Source: an uncultured Collinsella sp. (lineage in GTDB: Bacteria > Actinomycetota > Coriobacteriia > Coriobacteriales > Coriobacteriaceae). From it: DNA of 28,144 nt. The stretch spans positions 1-28,144 of the forward strand of contig CABUZK010000021.1 in the NCBI GenBank assembly GCA_902496115.1, in the 5' to 3' direction. How positions within the stretch are numbered: position 1 is the stretch's first letter; the number at the start of each line of letters is the position of its first letter. The notes under the pieces are model-generated. The model was not told the DNA's origin. It saw only the letters and a list, made by a program, of their open reading frames with translations, and did no database searches. A program made the position numbers and the translations under genes. This document shows positions 22,500 to 28,144 of this stretch, one piece after another.

Positions 22500-23258
22500 G
22501 TGCTCAAAGCAGTCGTTTTCGATATGGACGAGACGCTTCTTAGCATCAACCTCAACGCGTTCATCCTTCGCTATTTTAAGGATGTCTCGTCGATGCTCGC
22601 GGATATCGGACGCCGCAGCCGCGGTGGCACGATGGCACGCCTCGGCACCATCCTGGTCGACCTCAACGCCAACCGCCGAAGCGGCACGGACAACCGCACC
22701 AATCTTGAGTTTTACCGCACCGAAGTCGAGCGCCGATGCGGCATCTGCCTCTCCGATCCGATCATCTACGAGGCGTTTACCTACTACGACCGCGAAGTTC
22801 TTCCACACAAGAATGACGATGTCATCAACGCCCACGCCATGCCGGGCGCACACGCCGCTCTCCAGGCCGTACAGGACGCAGGACTGCGCTGCGCGCTCTT
22901 TACCAACCCCAGCTTTCCCCAGGGGGCCATCGAGTGCCGCATGGGTTGGGGCGACCTGGCCGACGCCCCCTTTGAGCTCGTCACGCACATGGGAAACACC
23001 ACCCGCTGCAAGCCCGATGCCACCTACTATCTCGAGCAGCTTCAGGTGATGGGACTCGACCCACACGAGGTCCTTATGGTGGGCAACGATCCCAAGCGCG
23101 ACTTCCCTAGCCCCGCCTGCGGCATTCAAACTGCCTATGTTGGCCAGGGAAAACCCGGCCGAGCCACCTGGCACGGAACCATGGAAGACTTCGCCCGCGA
23201 CTTTAACGCCGTAATCGAAGCCTTCTACGAACACCAAGTAGCCGGCGAACTGTCCTAA
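22500..23258 (+). CDS. HAD-superfamily hydrolase (phosphatase-like)
   Basis: Cytosolic Mg-dependent phosphatase-type protein of 252 residues. Motif I is VVFDMDETLLS (Asp8 and Asp10 catalytic). Motif II Thr is in CALFTNPS. Motif III Lys is in TTRCKPDATYY. Motif IV is VGNDPKRDF. A helical cap lies between residues 15 and 90. This is the phosphoglycolate-phosphatase-like subfamily layout, but the substrate is unknown. The start is GTG at 22500 with AAAGG 7 bases before it. Its TAA stop shares three bases with the stop of the convergent cysteine desulfidase gene, so neither transcript has space for its own terminator before the other gene. Confidence 0.9.
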   Translation: MLKAVVFDMDETLLSINLNAFILRYFKDVSSMLADIGRRSRGGTMARLGTILVDLNANRRSGTDNRTNLEFYRTEVERRCGICLSDPIIYEAFTYYDREVLPHKNDDVINAHAMPGAHAALQAVQDAGLRCALFTNPSFPQGAIECRMGWGDLADAPFELVTHMGNTTRCKPDATYYLEQLQVMGLDPHEVLMVGNDPKRDFPSPACGIQTAYVGQGKPGRATWHGTMEDFARDFNAVIEAFYEHQVAGELS

Positions 23259-24574
23259 CAAACCTGGGTTTTGCCGATCATGATGTTGAGGATCTCGACA
23301 TCGGTATCTTTCATACCTACACGGCCCACGTAGCCCATGCTGGCGATTGTCTGCTCGACGGTATCCTGGATCAGGCCCTCACCGGCGCGGAAGCCGCGAC
23401 CCTGCATGGCCATATCGTGACCCAGAATCGCCGCATCAACGGCAGCGGAAATCTTGGCGGCACAGCTTGCCTTGGCGCCATCGCACACGATGCCGCCCAC
23501 GTTACCGAGTGTGTTCGAAACCGTCGCGCCAATCTGCTCGCGCGTGCCACCGCACAGCCAGGTAATCGCAGCGCCGGCGCCACACGCGGCGCAAATAGCA
23601 CCGCAAAACGCCGAGAGCGCACCAATATAGCTCTTGATATGCACGGCGATAAGATCGGACAGCATCACGGCGCGCACCAGGCGATCGTGGTCGCAGCGCA
23701 GGTACTCGGCATACTCCATAACGGGCAGTGCGCAGGTAATGCCCTGGTTGCCCGAGCCGCACACAATGGCGACCGGCAGCGCGCAGCCGTTCATACGGGC
23801 GTCGGACCCGGCGGCCGCACGGGCGCGGGCACGGCAGGCGACGTCATCGGCACGAGCACCCAGCAGCGTACGACCCACCTCGGCACCCCAAGCGTGCGCA
23901 AGGCCCTCGGCACTGATCGCACCATTCAGCTCAATCTGACGCTCAACGGCAGCGCGGGCGTCCTCAATGTCACCGTCCTCGATAAAGTCGATGATGGACT
24001 CAATGCTCATAGGGGTATCGGCGTTATCTGCCGCACGCTCGGCCACCACGCGCTCGGCGCAGGCGGCACACTCCCCCGCCGACTTGCCGCATACCGGAAT
24101 ACCGTCGAGCGTATGGCACGTGACATTAGTGTGGTGATCGGTAATCTCGACGACCGCGGTATGGCCCCCGGCCGTGGCAGTCACCTTGATGTAGAGGTTG
24201 GGCACACCCTCGACAAGCGACACATCGCAGTAGCCGGCGTCGGCGAGGAGCTCGGCCACGCGAGCGCGGTCTTCATCGTTAACGCTCTCGAGCACCTCGA
24301 GTGCGCTCTTAGCGTCGCCGCCCACGGCACCCAGCACGGCCGCGGCCTCAATACCGTGCATACCGCCCGAGTTGGGCACGGTCACGCTCTTGACGTTCTT
24401 GATGATGTTGCCCGAGCAGGCAACATCCATATGATCGGGTTCGCAACCGAGCGTCTGGCTCGCCAGCGCCGCTGCATAGGCAACGGCAATGGGCTCGGTG
24501 CAGCCGAGTGCACAAACAAGTTCGCGGTTCAAAACATCGCAAAACGCGGCATCACGGATGGAATCGGTGGGCAT
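23255..24574 (-). CDS. cyuA: L-cysteine desulfidase (UPF0597/CyuA, L-serine dehydratase alpha-like)
   Basis: Fe-S enzyme of 439 residues that degrades L-cysteine to pyruvate, ammonia and sulfide. The family length is about 436. Landmarks are ELVCALGCTEPIAVAYAAA (Cys21, Cys25), VACSGNIIKNVKSV (Cys53), VAIVCGSGNQGITCALPV and GIVCDGAKASCAAKIS, cysteines that in the family serve an oxygen-sensitive [4Fe-4S] cluster. ATG at 24574 has AGGAG 7-8 bases upstream. It is transcribed alone. Its stop overlaps that of the HAD gene by 3 bases. L-serine dehydratase is a related alternative, but the GCTEP start and the lack of a beta subunit favour cysteine. The sulfide produced could feed metY. Confidence 0.88.
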   Translation of the reverse strand: MPTDSIRDAAFCDVLNRELVCALGCTEPIAVAYAAALASQTLGCEPDHMDVACSGNIIKNVKSVTVPNSGGMHGIEAAAVLGAVGGDAKSALEVLESVNDEDRARVAELLADAGYCDVSLVEGVPNLYIKVTATAGGHTAVVEITDHHTNVTCHTLDGIPVCGKSAGECAACAERVVAERAADNADTPMSIESIIDFIEDGDIEDARAAVERQIELNGAISAEGLAHAWGAEVGRTLLGARADDVACRARARAAAGSDARMNGCALPVAIVCGSGNQGITCALPVMEYAEYLRCDHDRLVRAVMLSDLIAVHIKSYIGALSAFCGAICAACGAGAAITWLCGGTREQIGATVSNTLGNVGGIVCDGAKASCAAKISAAVDAAILGHDMAMQGRGFRAGEGLIQDTVEQTIASMGYVGRVGMKDTDVEILNIMIGKTQVC

Positions 24575-24736
24575 AGGTATCTCCTGCTTGCATAACGGGC
24601 TGGGCTCTCAAAAAAGTTAGCTCCTTTATTTGATAACAATGCATCAAAAACCGCAACCTTCGTTCCGGCGGACGGCGCTCAACCGCAAACTGGCGGAATT
24701 ATTCATGGGAAACCGGTCTTGTTGCAAGCTAAAGCG

Positions 24737-24765
24737 TTTGACCAAAAAACGCCCGAGCGTTTACA
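24737..24765 (+). promoter_or_regulatory. Candidate rpiB promoter
   Basis: TTGACC (24737-24742), 17 bases, TTACAC (24760-24765). A second -10-like TATCAT lies 12 bases further on. The gap 24575-24843 otherwise shows no gene. Confidence 0.45.
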
Positions 24766-24843
24766 CAAAAGTCGCGCTATCATGCAGTCGAACGCGGTAA
24801 AACCTTTAGCAATCTCGCCGCACAGACCAGAGAGGAACCATCT

Positions 24844-25311
24844 ATGAAGATCGGTATCGGTAACGACCACGCCGCCGTCGAGCTCAAGAACATCATCTCC
24901 GAGCACTTGAAGGAGCGCGGCTGCGAGGTCGTGAACTTTGGCACCGACACCTCCGAGAGCTTTGACTACCCCATCGCCGGCTACAAGGTGGGTAAGGCCG
25001 TTGCCAACGGCGACGTCGACCTGGGCATCCTCATCTGTGGCACCGGTGTCGGAATTAGCCTGGCTGCCAACAAGGTCGAGGGCGTACGTGCCGTCGTGTG
25101 CTCCGAGCCCTTCAGCGCCAAGCTCTCCCGCATGCACAACAATACCAACGTGCTCGCCTTTGGCGCCCGCGTCGTAGGCTCCGAGCTCGCCAAGATGATT
25201 GTCGACGAGTGGCTCGACGCCGAGTTTGAGGGTGGTCGTCACGAGCGTCGCGTTAACCTCCTCAACGAGATCGATCACACGCGCGGCCTTAAGATCGTCG
25301 ACGAAGCCTAA
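24844..25311 (+). CDS. rpiB: Ribose-5-phosphate isomerase B (RpiB/LacAB family)
   Basis: Interconverts ribose 5-phosphate and ribulose 5-phosphate in the pentose phosphate pathway. The 155 residues match RpiB in length. The N-terminal IGIGNDHAAVELK (Asp8-His9), the DYPIAGYKVGKAVANG segment, and the catalytic-Cys loop LICGTGVGISLAANK (Cys65) with its anion hole are all present. VEGVRAVVCSEPFSAKLSRMHNNTNVLAFGARVVG follows. The ATG has AGAGAGGAA upstream. Monocistronic, ended by a long G+C hairpin. LacA/LacB galactose-6-phosphate isomerases are related but work as a pair, and only one gene is present. Confidence 0.94.
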   Translation: MKIGIGNDHAAVELKNIISEHLKERGCEVVNFGTDTSESFDYPIAGYKVGKAVANGDVDLGILICGTGVGISLAANKVEGVRAVVCSEPFSAKLSRMHNNTNVLAFGARVVGSELAKMIVDEWLDAEFEGGRHERRVNLLNEIDHTRGLKIVDEA

Positions 25312-25338
25312 ACCATTCAGTGCCACAAGCTAACAGCA

Positions 25339-25373
25339 GGGGCCCGCTCAGAACACATGTCCGAGCGGGCCCC
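25339..25373 (+). terminator. Terminator hairpin after rpiB
   Basis: An 11-bp perfect stem (25339-25349 with 25363-25373) with a 13-base loop. The downstream sequence TTCATAGATTTT is only moderately T-rich. Confidence 0.75.
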
Positions 25374-25388
25374 TTCATAGATTTTGGA

Positions 25389-25424
25389 ATAAAAGGGCGC
25401 CGCGGATGGAGTTCCGCGGCGCCC
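25389..25424 (-). terminator. Rho-independent terminator after ndk
   Basis: A 12-bp perfect stem (25413-25424 with 25395-25406, loop 6), followed on minus by TTTTATT. Confidence 0.92.
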
Positions 25425-25462
25425 AAGCCACACGCTAACAGCTTTAAGGAGTCAAAGCTGGT

Positions 25463-25867
25463 TTAGCCAAAGAAGCGCTTGATCTCGATCTCGGCGTTCT
25501 CCAGGCAGTCGGAGCCGTGGATCACGTTGGCGTTGACATCGACGGCAAAGTCACCGCGGATGGTGCCAGGAGCAGCATCAAGCGGGTTGGTAGCGCCCAT
25601 AAGGGTGCGCATCTTGGAAACAGCGGAGAGACCGGAAACGACCATCTTGACGACCGGACCGCTCGTCATAAAGTCGCAGAGACCGCCAAAGAAGGGCTTG
25701 TCGGCCAGATGGGCGTAGTGCTCCTCGACGGTAGCGCGCTCGAGCGTGGTCATCTCCATGCGCTCGATGACAAGGCCGCTGCGCTCGATGCGAGCGACGA
25801 TCTCGCCGATCTTGCGGTCGCGCACGGCGTCGGGCTTAATCATGATGAAGGTCTTCTCGATAGCCAT
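25463..25867 (-). CDS. ndk: Nucleoside-diphosphate kinase
   Basis: Transfers the gamma phosphate of NTPs to NDPs through a phospho-histidine. The 134 residues start MAIEKTFIMIKPDAV, the family N terminus. The active-site His117 lies in NVIHGSDCLENAEIEI. GPVVKMVVSG and MGATNPLDAAPGTIRGDFA are the other conserved blocks. The start at 25867 has GAAAGG about 8 bases upstream. The frame further upstream to 25909 is not conserved-looking. Single gene with a clear promoter and terminator. Confidence 0.96.
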   Translation of the reverse strand: MAIEKTFIMIKPDAVRDRKIGEIVARIERSGLVIERMEMTTLERATVEEHYAHLADKPFFGGLCDFMTSGPVVKMVVSGLSAVSKMRTLMGATNPLDAAPGTIRGDFAVDVNANVIHGSDCLENAEIEIKRFFG

Positions 25868-25930
25868 AAGGTAGCCTTTCAAGTAGGTTCGCGCGTGCCC
25901 AAGTCCCATTCCGGCACCCGCCTGGACTGC

Positions 25931-25959
25931 ATCGTAACAGAGTTTTAGCTGCAGTTAAA
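25931..25959 (-). promoter_or_regulatory. ndk promoter
   Basis: TTTAAC (25959-25954), 17 bases, TACGAT (25936-25931) on the minus strand, about 65 bases before the start codon. Confidence 0.55.
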
Positions 25960-26165
25960 CAAAAAGCTGTTTATTGAAACGCTGCAATTTATTAAAGCGC
26001 TCCATATGTGTCACTTCTGTTTCGAAGCCCGATTAGAGTACCATCCGACCGCCCATCAACCGCACCGAACAGAGCGGGCGGTCGGTTGCCACCCGCGAAC
26101 GTATCCCCTTCACAACCTGCCCAAAGGTCCTACAGAAGTTCTCGACAAGCCCCTCCCCCATAGCA
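25960..26165. other. Gene-free gap upstream of ndk
   Basis: No convincing gene. The left end is AT-rich, with a near-repeat of TTTATTGAAACG as TTTATTAAAGCG in 25960-26000 that could bind a regulator. A 10-bp inverted pair CCGACCGCCC (26045-26054) / GGGCGGTCGG (26076-26085) with a 21-base loop has no T-run. Nothing else recognised. Confidence 0.4.
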
Positions 26166-26200
26166 ACAAAATACGGGCGCCCACATCAGCAGGCGCCCGT
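26166..26200 (-). terminator. Rho-independent terminator after argH
   Basis: A 9-bp perfect stem (26192-26200 with 26173-26181, loop 10), followed on minus by ATTTTGTT. It lies 51 bases past the argH stop. Confidence 0.88.
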
Positions 26201-26251
26201 AAAGCGAAAACGATTTATCAATAAATGGACAATACGTCTTCAGCCAAACCT

Positions 26252-27682
26252 CTACTTTGCCCCGTGACCCATCTCGACGACCTTGGTTAGCGATCCAAAC
26301 ACGCCTTCGTCGGCCACGAGCTGCGCCTCGGCACGCTGCAGCTGCACGGCAACGGCGGCAGGGGCGGTACCGCCCTCGGTCGTGCGCGCGGCGACAATCG
26401 ACGGGATGTCGAGCGCCTCGGTAATGTCGCGCTCAAAGAGCGGGCTTGCCTCCTGGAACACCTCAAACGGCAGGTCCTCAAGATTGCTGCCGCGCTTCTC
26501 GCACATCAAGACCAGATGGCCCACCACGGCATGTGCCTCGCGGAACGGCAGGCCACGCTTGGCCAGGTAATCGGCAACATCGGTAGCGGCAAGGTGTCCC
26601 ACGCCGCACTCGCGCGCCATGGCATCCTCGTTGACGGTCCAAGTCGAAATCATTCCAGCCATAACGGACAGGCACTGCATGAGCGTGTGAGCGGTATCGA
26701 GCGCGCCCTCCTTGTCCTCCTGCAAGTCCTTGTTATAAGCAAGCGGCAGGCCCTTCATGGTCACGAGCAGCTGCACCAGGTTGCCATACACACGGCCGCT
26801 CTTGCCGCGAATAAGCTCGGCAAAGTCGGGATTCTTCTTCTGCGGCATGATGGACGAGCCGGTGGAGTACGAGTCGGAAAGCGTGATAAAGCCAAATTCG
26901 GAGCTCGACCACAGCACAATCTCCTCGGAAAGACGCGACAGGTGCATGGCCATGACGGAACCGGCGTAATGCAGATCGAGCAGGAAATCACGGTCGGAAA
27001 CCGCATCGAGCGAGTTGGGAATCACGCCCGCAAAGCCAAGCTCGGCAGCCGTCATCTGACGATCGAGCGGATAGCTCGTACCGGCAAGCGCGGCAGCACC
27101 CAGCGGGCAGTTGTCGGCGGCATCAAAGGCGGCCTTCAGGCGCGTAAAGTCGCGCGCGAACATCCAGGAATACGCCAGCAGATGATGCGACAGCAGCACG
27201 GGCTGAGCGTGCTGCATGTGCGTGTAGCCCGGCAGAATCACCTTGTCGTACTTCTTGGCCGCATCCACCAGCACATGGCGCAGCTCAAGATTGGCCTCCA
27301 TGAGCTCCTTGGCCAGCGCCTTGACGCCCAGGCGTGTGTCGGTCGCCACCTGGTCGTTGCGCGAACGTCCGGTATGCAAGCGCTTACCGGCCTCGCCGAT
27401 GCGACGCGTCAGCTCGCTCTCGATGGACATATGAATGTCTTCGTCGTTGATGTCGAAGGTGAAGTTGCCGGCATCGATATCCTGTTCGATTCCGGTCAGG
27501 CCCCTGGCAATCGCCTGCTCGTCCTCGGCACTGATGATGCCCTGGGCCGCCAGCATTTTGGCATGCGCCTTAGAGCCGGCGATATCCTGCTTATAGAGAT
27601 GTTTGTCGACCGGCAGCGACGCGCCAAACTCCTGCGTGACCTCGGCCACGCCTGCCTCAAAACGACCGCCCCAAAGAGCCAT
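26252..27682 (-). CDS. argH: Argininosuccinate lyase
   Basis: Last step of arginine synthesis: argininosuccinate to arginine plus fumarate. The 476 residues follow the ASL/fumarase layout: MALWGGRFEAG start, HTGRSRNDQVATD (103-115), GYTHMQHAQP with His157, and the signature loop GSSIMPQKKNPD (275-286). It works as a cytosolic homotetramer. The start chosen is the conserved ATG at 27682, with GGGG 9-11 bases upstream. The frame reaching 27757 is not conserved-looking. argG and other arg genes are absent on either side, so argH is separate here. I cannot confirm an ArgR box in its upstream 120 bases. Confidence 0.96.
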   Translation of the reverse strand: MALWGGRFEAGVAEVTQEFGASLPVDKHLYKQDIAGSKAHAKMLAAQGIISAEDEQAIARGLTGIEQDIDAGNFTFDINDEDIHMSIESELTRRIGEAGKRLHTGRSRNDQVATDTRLGVKALAKELMEANLELRHVLVDAAKKYDKVILPGYTHMQHAQPVLLSHHLLAYSWMFARDFTRLKAAFDAADNCPLGAAALAGTSYPLDRQMTAAELGFAGVIPNSLDAVSDRDFLLDLHYAGSVMAMHLSRLSEEIVLWSSSEFGFITLSDSYSTGSSIMPQKKNPDFAELIRGKSGRVYGNLVQLLVTMKGLPLAYNKDLQEDKEGALDTAHTLMQCLSVMAGMISTWTVNEDAMARECGVGHLAATDVADYLAKRGLPFREAHAVVGHLVLMCEKRGSNLEDLPFEVFQEASPLFERDITEALDIPSIVAARTTEGGTAPAAVAVQLQRAEAQLVADEGVFGSLTKVVEMGHGAK

Positions 27683-27800
27683 GGAACCGTCCCCTTTCTC
27701 CAAATACCAAAACAAGCGCCCAAAGCAATGCGCCATATCGCTAAAGCGATTTTTCAACCGCTAGTTTTACACATTCCCCACCGTGTGCGGAGCCATGTAG

Positions 27801-27971
27801 CTAATTTGCAAAGAAGTGACGCGCCATGCACTTGGCGCCCAACGTCTCCCTCCGGATGTTGCCCTGCGAACCATCGATCCAGGCCTTCAGGCTCATGGGG
27901 ACGTCCTCGACCTTTGCAGCATCGAGCTCGGGCGCGAGGGTAAGTAAAGCATGCGCGATAGCATTGAGCAT
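27801..27971 (-). CDS. Small uncharacterised protein, 56 residues
   Basis: ORF of 57 codons, too short for most default ORF cut-offs. The ATG at 27971 is preceded by GAGGAG 8 bases away. It reads MLNAIAHALLTLAPELDAAK, then an acidic and Pro bend, then KAWIDGSQGNIRRETLGAKC and ends MARHFFAN. Codons are G+C rich at the third position like those of its neighbours, which supports coding. A competing frame in the same stretch, MKLIIKGSF (start 28027), also has a GGAGG site, but its continuation is Arg/Cys-rich and unlike a protein. No family recognised. No membrane segment beyond a short hydrophobic N terminus. It is on the same strand as argH but 118 bases upstream. Confidence 0.5.
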   Translation of the reverse strand: MLNAIAHALLTLAPELDAAKVEDVPMSLKAWIDGSQGNIRRETLGAKCMARHFFAN

Positions 27972-28039
27972 AATGGATACTCCTCATATATATAGGCACA
28001 GAGCCGCCAAATTGATAGAAGGAGCCCTTGATTATCAAC

Positions 28040-28090
28040 TTCATCCGAACACCTCCCACATTCATCCGCACGTGTACGGATGAATGTGGG
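28040..28090 (-). promoter_or_regulatory. Palindromic operator-like site at the right edge
   Basis: A 14-bp perfect inverted pair (28055-28068 with 28077-28090, 8-base loop) includes TTCATCCG/CGGATGAA. A third TTCATCCG lies at 28040-28047, giving three copies in 45 bases. On the minus strand the palindrome runs into a GGGAGG ribosome site. It could be a regulator site or RNA hairpin controlling the small genes to its left. A further G+C-rich palindrome lies at 28106-28128. Confidence 0.5.
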
Positions 28091-28144
28091 AACCCGATAC
28101 CCTGAGGGCCGGATCGGCCGGCCCCGGGAGATCGGAGGACGGCA

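Noticed and set aside
22362..23261. 299-codon minus-strand frame opposite the HAD gene
   Set aside because: The plus-strand frame has all four HAD motifs. The minus frame has none and no ribosome site.
27754..28071. 105-codon minus-strand frame overlapping the small ORF
   Set aside because: It has a ribosome-site-like GGAGG but a Cys/Arg-rich, low-quality sequence. The 56-residue frame has better codon use. Kept only as an alternative.
1..28144. CRISPR arrays, tRNAs, insertion sequences or prophage genes
   Set aside because: No regularly spaced direct repeats, tRNA-like cloverleafs with conserved TTC loops, transposase or integrase motifs were seen.

Overview
The window is about 28 kb of G+C-rich DNA in which most genes lie on the minus strand. 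Gene content suggests a strict anaerobe of the Coriobacteriia, most likely Collinsella-like: 2-hydroxyacyl-CoA-dehydratase-type Fe-S reductases with their activase, selenium metabolism, molybdate and molybdopterin genes, cysteine desulfidase, and frequent GTG/TTG starts. The taxonomic call is inference from gene content and style, not from a marker comparison.

Left third (1-6.6 kb, all minus). A two-gene set of paralogous double-cubane/2-hydroxyacyl-CoA dehydratase-type reductases and their ATP-dependent activase is followed by a selenium cluster: selD, yedF, a DUF3343 protein and a class V aminotransferase (cysteine desulfurase-like) cut by the window edge. selD carries an in-frame TGA at codon 17, exactly where the catalytic Cys/Sec of SelD sits. 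A hairpin with a GGUCC loop lies at SECIS distance downstream, so SelD is very probably itself a selenoprotein. Conventional ORF calling truncates it.

Molybdenum block (6.6-12 kb, minus). moeA and a MoaB/Mog protein end at a strong terminator. Then come modA, an unusual modB with about 185 extracytoplasmic residues fused to its N terminus, and modC, which also ends at a terminator.

Middle (12.2-19.4 kb). On plus: a CLC-family antiporter of the SycA/CLC-F-like branch and a lipid kinase. On minus: a GGQ release-factor-like protein, xpt, an MFS exporter and metY. A small C_GCAxxG_C_C Fe-S-type protein is on plus. Large perfect palindromes separate several of these, and one 31-bp palindrome occurs twice.

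Right third (19.4-28.1 kb). Here lie a YigZ-family protein, RNase P RNA (rnpB, minus) and rpsA with a TTG start. HAD phosphatase (+) and cysteine desulfidase (-) converge with overlapping stop codons. Then come rpiB (+), ndk (-), argH (-) and a small unannotated ORF at the far right. A 99-bp multi-hairpin palindromic element sits directly downstream of rnpB and has no obvious explanation. I found no tRNA, CRISPR array, insertion sequence or integrase.
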